A stretch of DNA of 64,000 nucleotides, taken from NCBI RefSeq assembly GCF_007990505.1, contig NZ_AP019822.1, positions 930,001 to 994,000 on the forward strand, in the 5' to 3' direction. The stretch's first letter is position 1. Every line of letters starts with the position of its first letter. Both the position numbers and the translations under genes were made by a program. This DNA comes from Pseudoleptotrichia goodfellowii. Lineage in GTDB: Bacteria > Fusobacteriota > Fusobacteriia > Fusobacteriales > Leptotrichiaceae. A model generated the notes under the pieces. That model was not told the origin of the DNA and ran no database searches. It was given only the letters and a program-made list of their open reading frames with translations. Positions 27,601 to 34,840 of this stretch are shown here, one piece after another.

Positions 27601-28195
27601 CATGATAATATTCCTCCATAGCTTTTTGAAGTCCTAAATAAGCGGCTTTCAAGTTTCTCGTATCCTGTATGGTTTCAAACAGTATTATATCCACATTGCC
27701 GGCAAGAAGTCCCGAAGTAGCAGTATAATAAGTGTGTATAAGCTCATCAAAAGTTACTCCGCCCGTAACACTTATGGATTTATTTGACGGACCCAATGCT
27801 CCCGCCACATACAGATTTCTTTGTTCATCGGGATTTTCTTTTCTGTATTCTTCAATAGCTTTTCTCACAAGCCCTGCAGCGGCTTTATTCATCTCGAAAA
27901 CTTTATCTTCCAGATCGTAATCTCTTAAAACAATATCCAATGCTCCGAAAGTGTTTGTTTCAATAATATCACTTCCGGATTCAAGGTACATTTTATGTAT
28001 GTTTTTAATGACATCAGGCTTGGTAAGTACAAGATAATCATTACATCCTTCGTATTTTTCTCCCCCGAAATCTTCAGCAGTCAGATTCTGCTTTTGTATC
28101 ATTGTCCCCATTGCTCCGTCTAAAAGGACGATTTTATCATTCAGATCTTTTTTTAGTTCGTAAAATGAATCTTTATATTTTATATTGTTAGGCAT
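24695..28195 (-). CDS. metH: Cobalamin-dependent methionine synthase
   Basis: MetH methylates homocysteine to methionine using methyl-tetrahydrofolate and cobalamin. All four modules are present in 1166 residues: homocysteine domain (about 1-330, with zinc Cys in LNCATG and GGCCGTTPEHI), pterin domain (from about 345, GERTNVIGSRIF and VIDVCLANPDRDE), cobalamin domain (KGDVHDIGKNLVG near His733, VGLSGLLVKSA) and the reactivation domain at the C-terminus (from about 930; YSFGYPACPDLSDQ). Downstream are a small hairpin and repeat copy 3. Dependence on B12 fits the cobalamin-controlled metal importer at the right end of the window. The homocysteine domain is duplicated as the next gene upstream. 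Confidence 0.96.
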   Translation of the reverse strand: MPNNIKYKDSFYELKKDLNDKIVLLDGAMGTMIQKQNLTAEDFGGEKYEGCNDYLVLTKPDVIKNIHKMYLESGSDIIETNTFGALDIVLRDYDLEDKVFEMNKAAAGLVRKAIEEYRKENPDEQRNLYVAGALGPSNKSISVTGGVTFDELIHTYYTATSGLLAGNVDIILFETIQDTRNLKAAYLGLQKAMEEYYHVPLMLSFTIESTGTTLAGQTADAFYYAVNHMHPLSVGLNCATGPEFMTQFLKILNNVSNTYISVYPNAGLPNEEGKYEETPDTLSAKIEPFFQNKYLNIVGGCCGTTPEHIKQIKEKSIKYTPRIIEEHSETKNEVSGLITLNPPQDRPIYVGERTNVIGSRIFKNLIVNEKFDEATEVARLQIKGDADVIDVCLANPDRDEISDMKTFLEKVSKFAKVPIMLDSTDINVIKEGLTYLQGKGIINSINLEDGEKKFDDMSKLIKKFGASVVVGLIDEEGMAVSLEKKIKVAKRSHELLTKKYGIDERDIVFDTLVFPVATGDQKYIGSASATIEAIREIKKEMPNVKTILGVSNISFGLPVAGREVLNSYYMEKAYETGLDYAIVNTEKLIPLSEISDKEKELSEALLFNTNDDTVADFVAFYREKKGVEKKADTTNMTPEEQVSNLVVEGSKKDLIPLLDTLLQKYSPLDIINGPLMDGMDEVGKLFNNNDLIVAEVLQSAEVMKASVSHLEQFMEKSEPSTKGKVIMATVKGDVHDIGKNLVGIIIGNNGYDVVDLGINTPAEKIREAIINEKADFVGLSGLLVKSATEMVNTVAVLREAGIKIPIFVGGAALTEKFTVNKIEPSYENNIVIYSKDAMTALADLNKMIVPEKFEEFKQYLQSRRDMLLLKDKDAIEKLNVRQTVGDVKNADGSFDITKVKLPEYNFEKIYKPSTLNKQIITNISAKEVFKYLNLQMLIGKHLGMKWVARELLEKGDPKATKMYNEILDIINHGDEYFDIKAIYKYFPCRKKDGKIEILSDDLKEVIETFDFPRQTWGQHLSLNDYIHPAEIDYIGMFVVSAGEKSRIVSNELKEKGEFYKGHLVNSIGLELAESTAEYAHYLMRKDVGIIDDENLTIDEIHRAKYHGKRYSFGYPACPDLSDQDKLFNLLKPERFGIKLTLGHMMYPEASVSAIVFSQPFAKYFNM

Positions 28196-28337
28196 TAGTT
28201 ATTTCCCTTCATCTTAGTATAAATCAAGTTTTATTATTTTATCATAAATCTTATAGTATGTATATACAAAAGTTTGTATTTAATTATAGAAAATATAAAT
28301 ATACTGATAAATGATTATTATGTTTTAAGAAAATTTT

Positions 28338-29306
28338 CTATATGTTTTTAACAGTTCGAGGCAAATATTTTATACTTTTTTCTTTTATCTGTTTAATATG
28401 TTCGGGAGTAGTACCGCAACATCCTCCGACAATATTCAGACAGCTGTTTTTGAAAAGAAACTCTATTTCCGATGCGAGTATGTCGGGAGTTTTTCCATAC
28501 TTGCCGTTTTTATCGGGAAGCCCTGCATTCGGGTAAAATGAAGTATAAACATTTGAAATATTATTTAATGTTTTTATAAATTTTCCGAAAAATTCTCCGC
28601 CTACGGCACAGTTAAATCCTATGGAAAGGGGGTTCATGCTGCATGCTGTATTATAAATCTCATGTATAGTCTGTCCTGCGAAAGTAGTGCCGGTATTTTT
28701 AAGAGTAAATGAAAGCATTAAAGGCACATAATAATATTCTTTCATAGCTTTTTGAATCCCCAAATAAGCAGCTTTCAGACTTTCCGTGTCAAGTATAGTT
28801 TCAAGCAGAATAATATCAACGTTCCCGGCAAGGAGTCCCGAAACAGAAACATAATAAGCATGGGCAAGTTCCTCAAAAGTTATATTGCCTGAACTTAAAG
28901 ATTTATTTGACGGTCCCGATGCTCCTGCAACATAAAGATTTCGCTTTTCATCGGGGTTTTCTTTCCTGTATTCTTCAATAGCTTTTTTTACAAGTAAAGC
29001 AGCGGATTTATTTATTTCAAAGGCACTATTTTCAAGTCCGTAATCTTTCAAAGTAATATCCAATGCACCGAAAGTATTTGTCTCAATAATATCACTACCT
29101 GCTTTTAAGTACATTTTATGTATACTTTTAATCATTTCAGGCTTTGTAAGTACAAGATAATCAATACATCTGTCATATTTTTTCTCTTTGAAACTGTCGG
29201 AATTTAATACCATTGTCCCCATTGCTCCGTCTAAAAGAACTATTTTACTTTCCAAATCTTTTTTCAGTTGATAAAATGAATTTTTATATTTTATATTATC
29301 AGGCAT
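28338..29306 (-). CDS. Free-standing homocysteine S-methyltransferase domain, duplicate of MetH module 1
   Basis: The 322 residues align from end to end with residues 1 to about 325 of the adjacent MetH: LLDGAMGTMV, GSDIIETNTFGALDI, NLYVAGA(S/L)GPSNKS and GGCCGTTPEHIKQIKEKSIKY. They stop just past the domain boundary. Zinc-binding cysteines (FNCAVGG, GGCC) are kept, so it may bind homocysteine and accept methyl groups from another donor or protein. A 75-bp stretch is identical to metH (28365-28439 versus 27239-27313). The upstream regions of both genes are also alike. It could be an independent enzyme, an MmuM-like protein, or a decaying partial copy; the intact frame favours function. Confidence 0.85.
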   Translation of the reverse strand: MPDNIKYKNSFYQLKKDLESKIVLLDGAMGTMVLNSDSFKEKKYDRCIDYLVLTKPEMIKSIHKMYLKAGSDIIETNTFGALDITLKDYGLENSAFEINKSAALLVKKAIEEYRKENPDEKRNLYVAGASGPSNKSLSSGNITFEELAHAYYVSVSGLLAGNVDIILLETILDTESLKAAYLGIQKAMKEYYYVPLMLSFTLKNTGTTFAGQTIHEIYNTACSMNPLSIGFNCAVGGEFFGKFIKTLNNISNVYTSFYPNAGLPDKNGKYGKTPDILASEIEFLFKNSCLNIVGGCCGTTPEHIKQIKEKSIKYLPRTVKNI

Positions 29307-29520
29307 TAAATTATTTTCCTTCCGAACTAAAAGTTAATTTCTAATTATTTTATCACAAAATTGGCGGTATGTATATGTAAAAGATTAGATTTAATTATAG
29401 ATAATATCTGTTATTGTATAAATTATATATATAATAGAATGGAGATAACAAAAATATTATAAATACTAACTTGAAATATATAAATTAAATTTGTTTAACT
29501 TTTTTCAAAGGATAATTATA

Positions 29521-29549
29521 TTGTAATTTTTTTAAATTACGAGTATACT
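29521..29549 (+). promoter_or_regulatory. Promoter of the nrdHIE operon
   Basis: TTGTAA (29521-29526), 17 bp, TATACT (29544-29549). The NrdR box lies about 20 bp downstream, within the predicted start of the transcript. Confidence 0.6.
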
Positions 29550-29571
29550 ACATATTATAAAAAATAAAAAA

Positions 29572-29597
29572 CTAAAACACAATATATTGTGTTTTAG
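29572..29597. promoter_or_regulatory. NrdR box (26-bp perfect palindrome)
   Basis: The core ACACAATATATTGTGT matches the known NrdR consensus acaCwAtATaTwGtgt at every position, and the symmetry continues to CTAAA/TTTAG on each side. It lies between the predicted promoter and nrdH. No T-run follows, so it is not a terminator. NrdR represses ribonucleotide reductase genes when dATP/ATP is high. A clear second box at the usual spacing was not seen. Confidence 0.85.
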
Positions 29598-29640
29598 TGA
29601 AAGGATAAAATTAACATAAGATATAGAAAGGGAAATAGTA

Positions 29641-29880
29641 ATGAGAAAATTAATTAAATTTGAAAAAGAAGATTGTAATCCTTGTGCAATGGTATCGGAT
29701 TTGTTGGATAAAAGCGGAGTTGAATATGAAAAAGTAAATCCTTTCAACAATCCTGAGTTGGCAATGAAATATAAAGTGAGAACAGTACCTACTACAATAC
29801 TTATTGAAAGTGATCAGGAAGTTAAAAGAACAATAGGCTTCAATCCTGAAGAATTAAGAGAAATAATAACGATGATTTAA
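29641..29880 (+). CDS. nrdH: NrdH-like redoxin
   Basis: It is a 79-residue thioredoxin-fold protein with Cys12-Asn-Pro-Cys15 and a cis-proline block VRTVPTTILIE. As the first gene of an nrd operon it is the likely electron donor to NrdE. The CNPC active site differs from the CVQC or CMQC of classic NrdH, so it could also be called a small thioredoxin. GAAAGGG precedes the ATG. Confidence 0.82.
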   Translation: MRKLIKFEKEDCNPCAMVSDLLDKSGVEYEKVNPFNNPELAMKYKVRTVPTTILIESDQEVKRTIGFNPEELREIITMI

Positions 29881-29881
29881 T

Positions 29882-29999
29882 AAAAACGGACTCTTTAAAC
29901 GGGGACCGTTTTTGTTCCTCGTGTTTATTCTGTTTGATATTTTTTAACAGTAAAAATATCAGAACAGCAGAATTTTTAAGGTAAGTCCGTTATTTTTTT
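29882..29999 (+). ncRNA. Structured attenuator-like RNA between nrdH and nrdI
   Basis: AAAAACGG (29882-29889) can pair with CCGTTTTT (29906-29913), or AACGGACT (29885-29892) can pair with AGTCCGTT (29984-29991), which is followed by seven T residues. The two helices share bases and exclude each other. Between them ATTCTG..TGATATTTTT (29927-29944) pairs with AAAAATATCA..CAGAAT (29952-29973). This looks like a conditional terminator before nrdI; it matches no riboswitch class that I recognise. Confidence 0.6.
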
Positions 30000-30028
30000 G
30001 GAAATTTTATAAAAAAGGAGCTGACATA

Positions 30029-30403
30029 ATGTTTATATATTATGATTCCAAAACCGGAAATGTCCAAAGATTTGTAGATAAAATTAAAAAAGAAAGACCT
30101 GAATGGAATTATGTGAAAATATCCGAAGATATAGACATTGAAAATGAAGGACATTTACTAACATTTACTACAAAATTCGGGGAAGTTCCTGAAAAGACCG
30201 AAAAATTTATGACGAGAAATAATAATAAAGATTATATAAAATCCGTGAGTTCGAGCGGAAATATGAACTGGGGTACATTATTTGCTCTTGCAGCCGATAA
30301 AATATCGGAAAAATATAATATTCCTGTTTTAATGAAATTTGAATTGTCGGGAACTCATCCTCAAGTCGAATATTTAATAAACTATATTGAAAAAAATGAT
30401 TAA
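30029..30403 (+). CDS. nrdI: NrdI flavodoxin-like activator of class Ib reductase
   Basis: NrdI supplies oxidant to the dimanganese NrdF cofactor. The FMN loop YYDSKTGNVQRF, the block FTTKFGEVP and SSSGNMNWGTLFALAADKI are typical. The 124 residues are normal. Its end overlaps the open frame upstream of nrdE. The gene lies downstream of the structured intergenic element and may be expressed at a different level from nrdH. Confidence 0.92.
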   Translation: MFIYYDSKTGNVQRFVDKIKKERPEWNYVKISEDIDIENEGHLLTFTTKFGEVPEKTEKFMTRNNNKDYIKSVSSSGNMNWGTLFALAADKISEKYNIPVLMKFELSGTHPQVEYLINYIEKND

Positions 30404-30440
30404 TTATAAAAAGGATTTTAGAAAAGAAAGGGTTATGAAA

Positions 30441-32534
30441 ATGAATAAAGCTAAGAAATGGATATATTTAAACAATGAAATAATGGTAAAAGAAAATGGG
30501 GAATTTCAGCTTAACAAAGATAAAGAAGCCGTTTATTCTTATTTTGTCGATTATGTAAATAAAAATACGGTATTTTTCCATAATTTAAAAGAAAAAATGG
30601 ATTATTTAATAGAAAATGATTATTACATAAATTTTTACGATATGTATAAGTTTGAAGAAATAAAGCAGGTTTTTGAACTTGTATATAATAAAAAGTTCAG
30701 ATTTGCTTCTTTTATGAGTGCATCGAAATTTTATCAAAGTTACGCTTTGAGAGATGATTCGGGAGAAAAATTTCTTGAAAGATATGAGGACAGAATAGCG
30801 ATAGTTTCCCTTTATCTTGCACAGGGAGATTTAAGCAAGGCTTTAGAATATGTGGAAATGCTTATTAATCAGGAATATCAGCCTGCCACTCCTACATTTT
30901 TAAATTCCGGGAAAAAGAGATCGGGAGAACTTGTGTCATGTTTCCTTGATGAAATGGGAGATAATCTTAGCGGTATAGGATATGCTTTTGACTCTGCGAT
31001 GAAACTGTCTTCTATCGGAGGAGGAGTTTCCATAAATCTGTCTAAAATAAGAGCCAGAGGAGAATCGATAAAAGGTGTAGAAGGAAGAGCTTCGGGAGTA
31101 TTGCCTATCATGAAAATAATGGAAGATATATTTTCCTATGCAAATCAGCTTGGACAGAGAGCAGGAGCGGGAGCTGTTTATTTGAATGTATTTCATTCGG
31201 ATATAAATGAATTTCTCGACTGTAAAAAGATAAACGTGGATGAAAAAATAAGAATAAAATCTCTTTCTATCGGAGTAATAGTTCCTGATAAATTTATGGA
31301 ACTGGCAAAAGAAGACGAGATTTGCTATACATTCAATCCGCATACTGTATTTTTAGAATACGGACAGTATCTGGACGAAATGGATATGAATGAAATGTAC
31401 GAAAAATTAGTGGATAATCCTAATGTTAAAAAGAAAAAAATCAACGCGAGAGAACTGTTGATTAAAATTTCTCAAACTCAAAAAGAAAGCGGATATCCTT
31501 ATTTATTCTTTAAAGATAATGCCAATAAAGAACATGCTTTGAAAGAAATCGGAAATGTAAAATTTTCCAACTTATGTACGGAAATAATGCAGCTTTCGGA
31601 AGTTTCCGATATAAATCCTTATTTTGAAGAAGATACGATAAGAAGAGGGATTTCGTGTAATCTGGGGTCGCTTAATATAGTTACCGTTATGGAAAACAAC
31701 AGAATAAGAGAGGCGACAAGAGCAGCGATAGACTCGCTTACAACAGTGTCCGACCTTACGAATATAGACATTGTTCCGTCTATTAAAAAAGCTAACGAAG
31801 AGCTTCACAGTGTAGGTCTTGGGGCAATGAATCTGCACGGATTTTTAGCCAAAAACTTTATAATGTACGAAAGTAAAGAAGCCCTTGATTTTTGTAACGT
31901 ATTTTTCATGATGATGAATTACTACTCGCTCGAAAGATCAATGGAAATAGCAAGAGAAAGAGGAGAAGTATTTAAAGACTTTGATAAATCCGAATATGCA
32001 AACGGAAATTATTTTAATAAATATATTGAAAAATCTTATTTCCCTCAAACAGAGAAAATAAAAGAATTATTTGACGGGATATATGTGCCGACTAAGGAAG
32101 ACTGGGCAAGATTGAAAGAAGATGTTATGAAATACGGTGTTTACAATGCTTACAGAATGGCAATAGCTCCGAATCAGTCTACGTCTTATATTATGAACTC
32201 CACAGCCTCAGTAATGCCTATAGTTGATACGATAGAAGTCAGAGAATACGGGGACAGTACGACATTCTATCCGATGCCTTATTTGACAAATGACAATTAT
32301 TTCTTCTATAAATCCGCATATGATATGGATCAGAAAAATATATTAAAACTTGTTTCTGTGATACAAAGACATGTGGATCAGGGAATATCGACTATATTAT
32401 TTAATAAAAGTACGGACACTACGAGAGATTTGGCTAAATTGTATATTTACGGACATAGATTAGGCTTGAAATCCCTTTATTATACGAGAACGAGAAAGGC
32501 TACTATTGAGGAGTGTCTGTCGTGTTCTGTTTAG
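30441..32534 (+). CDS. nrdE: Class Ib ribonucleotide reductase large subunit NrdE
   Basis: NrdE reduces ribonucleoside diphosphates with NrdF. The frame opens at a TTG (30387) and an ATG lies at 30435, but AAAGGG at 30427-30432 best fits ATG 30441, giving 697 residues starting MNKAKKWIYLNNE. Redox cysteines are Cys167 (ELVSCFLDE) and Cys406 (GISCNLGSLN); Cys379 (SNLCTEIMQ) is at the radical position; the C-terminal shuttle pair is Cys692 and Cys695 (ECLSCSV). nrdF is not adjacent: it lies 3 kb away beyond terminator-like repeats and four unrelated genes. Confidence 0.94.
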   Translation: MNKAKKWIYLNNEIMVKENGEFQLNKDKEAVYSYFVDYVNKNTVFFHNLKEKMDYLIENDYYINFYDMYKFEEIKQVFELVYNKKFRFASFMSASKFYQSYALRDDSGEKFLERYEDRIAIVSLYLAQGDLSKALEYVEMLINQEYQPATPTFLNSGKKRSGELVSCFLDEMGDNLSGIGYAFDSAMKLSSIGGGVSINLSKIRARGESIKGVEGRASGVLPIMKIMEDIFSYANQLGQRAGAGAVYLNVFHSDINEFLDCKKINVDEKIRIKSLSIGVIVPDKFMELAKEDEICYTFNPHTVFLEYGQYLDEMDMNEMYEKLVDNPNVKKKKINARELLIKISQTQKESGYPYLFFKDNANKEHALKEIGNVKFSNLCTEIMQLSEVSDINPYFEEDTIRRGISCNLGSLNIVTVMENNRIREATRAAIDSLTTVSDLTNIDIVPSIKKANEELHSVGLGAMNLHGFLAKNFIMYESKEALDFCNVFFMMMNYYSLERSMEIARERGEVFKDFDKSEYANGNYFNKYIEKSYFPQTEKIKELFDGIYVPTKEDWARLKEDVMKYGVYNAYRMAIAPNQSTSYIMNSTASVMPIVDTIEVREYGDSTTFYPMPYLTNDNYFFYKSAYDMDQKNILKLVSVIQRHVDQGISTILFNKSTDTTRDLAKLYIYGHRLGLKSLYYTRTRKATIEECLSCSV

Positions 32535-32543
32535 ACCGTAAAA

Positions 32544-32652
32544 CTACTTTTTCAAAGATGAAAAAGTAGCAAAAAATCTTTCCAACTCAAATTTTACAAA
32601 GAACCTACTTTTTAAAAAAAAGTAGCAAAAATTTACCAACCCAAATTTTACA
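32544..32652 (+). repeat. Tandem small-hairpin unit after nrdE
   Basis: Two similar units lie in tandem: CTACTTTTTC/GAAAAAGTAG (32544-32569) and CTACTTTTT/AAAAAGTAG (32605-32625). Each is followed by GCAAAAA and by CCAAC(T/C)CAAATTTTACA. The second unit runs straight into repeat copy 4, so the first looks like a copy truncated after the beginning of the long element. It probably terminates nrdE transcripts. Confidence 0.75.
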
Positions 32653-32744
32653 TACTCAAAAATGCACGTGAGCTATGAAAACAAAAAAGATGTTTTCATA
32701 ACGCTCACTAACACATTTTTCACGTTGTAAAATTTGAATGTTGG
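32636..32744 (+). repeat. Long-hairpin repeat element, copy 4 (no T-run)
   Basis: It begins CCAACCCAAATTTTACATAC and ends GAATGTTGG. The base of the stem is CCAAC/GTTGG where copies 1-3 have CAACC/GGTTG. Unlike copies 1, 3 and 5 it is followed by GGAAAAAA, not T residues, and the open frame of the next gene begins inside its 3' arm. Confidence 0.85.
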
Positions 32745-33108
32745 GGAAAAAATCGAAAAATTGAATTATCAAAGTATAGAAAGAAGATCTAAGGTAGAAA
32801 GGATGATTGTTATATTGAACAACAATTTAGAAAAATTAGAATTGAAAGATATAGATGATATTATAAACGAAATAGATGAATTGTATAAAAGAGTAAATAA
32901 ATTACCTTTATCTTTAAAAATATTTGTATCAGTATATATACTGTTATCATTGCTATTGATATTAAGTCATATTTATAATTTAAAATTTTTTTGGTATTTG
33001 ATTATTGTATGGTCAATTTCTACTCTTATAGTAATTAGATGGTTGTATATTGCTAGAGATAAAAAAATAAAAGCTGAAATAAAACATTTTAATGAAGAAA
33101 AAAAATAG
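32734..33108 (+). CDS. Membrane protein, upstream part of a possible frameshifted gene
   Basis: It is not recognised. There are 124 codons from a TTG at 32734 that lies within the 3' arm of repeat copy 4; an in-frame ATG at 32803, preceded by AAGG, would give 101 residues and is the safer start. A charged helical N-terminal part is followed by two hydrophobic segments (LKIFVSVYILLSLLLILS and FFWYLIIVWSISTLIVI). The frame stops at 33106 immediately after a run of eight A residues. The next frame opens exactly across this run and continues as a protein of similar character, so the two may be one gene joined by slippage. Confidence 0.55.
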   Translation: MNVGEKIEKLNYQSIERRSKVERMIVILNNNLEKLELKDIDDIINEIDELYKRVNKLPLSLKIFVSVYILLSLLLILSHIYNLKFFWYLIIVWSISTLIVIRWLYIARDKKIKAEIKHFNEEKK

Positions 33109-33863
33109 AAATAAACAGAGAAAAAGACTGGTTAAAAAAAGTTAATCTTATTTTGAAGGAAATAGTTAAAAAAAAATATATTATTTTAGATAGAAGTAAC
33201 TATGAAATTTTAAAAAAAGAGCTGAAAGAAAAGAAAGTTGAGATAGAAAATAAATATGAAAAATTTATAGATAGATTTGTATTTATAATTTTTATAGGGA
33301 TTTTATTTCAAATAACAAGTGCTTGGTGGGGAGGATTTTTCAGTAGTGGTGATAGAAAGGAATATTTTAATGGTACAATAATATATATTGTTTTTATAAT
33401 AATGGTATCTATTCCAATAAGACAAATTCTTTGTGGATTTTCTCAGTTTTATAAATTAAAGATTGGTAGATTTGATAGAGCAAAAGAAATTTTGAAATGT
33501 CTTAAAGATAATAGTAAAATAAAAAGTACAAGTTACACAGGAAATCAAATAAAATATGAATTTTATGAGTTGGCAATCAAATATAATTGGGATTCATCCA
33601 AAATAAAAGAGATAATTAAAATAATGGATGATTTTTTAGGACAGTATTTATATACTATACAAAATAATTACGGTTACAAAAGTATAAGAAAAGCTTTTAG
33701 AAATATTGGTATAGAGAGTATAGAATTAGAATTGTTATTACTTTCGCTATATGAAACTAAATATAAAATAGTAGTGCAGAAGTATGTAAAAAGTTATCAT
33801 AAAACTCATAATAAAGTACCAATCGCTTTTGAAAATATTTATAATGATTTGGAATTAACATAA
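33096..33863 (+). CDS. Membrane protein, downstream part of a possible frameshifted gene
   Basis: It is not recognised. The frame is open from 33096, just after a TGA at 33093 and covering the A8 tract. The first usable start codon is TTG at 33153, which has no ribosome site. Read as a continuation of the preceding gene by a -1 slip, the junction is NEEKK then IEINREKDWLKK. The part from 33153 is 236 residues: a Lys/Glu-rich helix, two hydrophobic segments (RFVFIIFIGILFQI and GTIIYIVFIIMVSIPI) and a soluble helical C-terminal domain of about 130 residues. It lies immediately before the Fic gene. Confidence 0.5.
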   Translation, partial: RKKIEINREKDWLKKVNLILKEIVKKKYIILDRSNYEILKKELKEKKVEIENKYEKFIDRFVFIIFIGILFQITSAWWGGFFSSGDRKEYFNGTIIYIVFIIMVSIPIRQILCGFSQFYKLKIGRFDRAKEILKCLKDNSKIKSTSYTGNQIKYEFYELAIKYNWDSSKIKEIIKIMDDFLGQYLYTIQNNYGYKSIRKAFRNIGIESIELELLLLSLYETKYKIVVQKYVKSYHKTHNKVPIAFENIYNDLELT

Positions 33864-33880
33864 TTTAAAATAGAAAGTAG

Positions 33881-34789
33881 GTGTTATTTATAGAGGACAA
33901 TACTTATAAGCAAATAACGGAAACAAAAGATAAGTATAAAAAGCAACAATATTGGAAAATTGCAGTCGGACTTAATCAAGTTGATGACTTAAAGCCGTCC
34001 GAAACTTTGAAAAAACTGGCATATGAAAATATAAATAACATCAAGACTTATATCGAAGTGGAAGATGAACTTTATAAGCATTATAATAAATTGGAAAAGA
34101 TTAATAAGTCCGAGTACGAGTGTGATATTGTAAGTTTAAAAATTGTAAAATTGTTGGATGATACGAGTTTCACTTTGACGGTAAATACACTGAAAAATAT
34201 TCATAAAGAATTATTTGAAAATGTAATAAATGAGAAATTTTGCGGAGAATTCAGAAAATACAATATACAAAAATTTGAAGATATTTTAAATGGAGACAGT
34301 GCAATTTACGGAAATTTTCAAACAATAGAGAAGGACTTATTTGATATTTTTGATTTATTAAATAAGAGAAAGTTTGATATAAATAATATAAAAGATATTA
34401 TGGATTTATCTATAAATTGCATAACTGATATTTGGAATATTCATCCTTTTGTTGAAGGAAATACAAGAACTGCTACGATATTTACATTAAAATTATTGAA
34501 ATATTTGGGAGTAGAAAATATTTCAAATGATTTATTTAAAGAAAATTCCAAATATTTTAGAGATTGTCTGGTTTTGTCTAATTATTCTGAATTGAATAGA
34601 TATGGAGAGTTTGTAAAGCCTGACAACAGACCTTTACATAGGTTTTTTGAAAAATTGTTGATTGATGAGAATTTGAAATTGTTGGAAATAGAGCCTGTTC
34701 ATAATAATAAATATTACGATAAAATTGAAAATCCGAGTAAGTTAATGGCATATGAAGATTTGAATGAAGATTTGGATTTAGATTGGTAG
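33881..34789 (+). CDS. Fic-domain protein
   Basis: Fic proteins usually transfer AMP or other nucleotides to target proteins and often act as toxins. The active-site loop is HPFVEGNTRTAT (His188), with the FIC core of about residues 90-210 and a flap region before it (GDSAIYGNFQTIE). The usual motif is HPFx(D/E)GN(G/K)R; here Thr replaces Gly/Lys, a variant I recall from other Fic proteins. An N-terminal segment YWKIAVGLNQVDDLKPSETLKKLA precedes the core, and I see no clear (S/T)xxxE(G/N) inhibitory motif. The only start is GTG 33881, directly after a stop, with a weak ribosome site. No antitoxin gene is recognised, unless the membrane proteins upstream act so. Confidence 0.82.
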   Translation: MLFIEDNTYKQITETKDKYKKQQYWKIAVGLNQVDDLKPSETLKKLAYENINNIKTYIEVEDELYKHYNKLEKINKSEYECDIVSLKIVKLLDDTSFTLTVNTLKNIHKELFENVINEKFCGEFRKYNIQKFEDILNGDSAIYGNFQTIEKDLFDIFDLLNKRKFDINNIKDIMDLSINCITDIWNIHPFVEGNTRTATIFTLKLLKYLGVENISNDLFKENSKYFRDCLVLSNYSELNRYGEFVKPDNRPLHRFFEKLLIDENLKLLEIEPVHNNKYYDKIENPSKLMAYEDLNEDLDLDW

Positions 34790-34840
34790 TAGCAAGACAG
34801 AAAATAGAAATTAATTTAATAATTCAAAGAAAGGAGATTT

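Noticed and set aside
24666-27920. Plus-strand ORFs of 60-70 codons within metH
   Set aside because: They are antisense shadows of a long conserved coding region and lack ribosome sites.
28196-28337. SAM or cobalamin riboswitch upstream of metH
   Set aside because: The 142-bp gap holds neither the B12 core nor S-box motifs; it only resembles the sequence upstream of the duplicated domain gene.
28338-29306. Pseudogene fragment of metH
   Set aside because: The frame is intact over 322 codons, ends cleanly after the domain and keeps all zinc cysteines, so it is annotated as a gene.
29546-29561. Second NrdR box upstream of the first at helical spacing
   Set aside because: The bases at the expected distance (around TACTACATATTATAAA) do not match the consensus well enough to call.
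30878-31343. Antisense ORFs of 77 and 135 codons within nrdE
   Set aside because: The reading of nrdE through this region is fully conserved with all redox cysteines in place; the antisense frames have no recognisable content.
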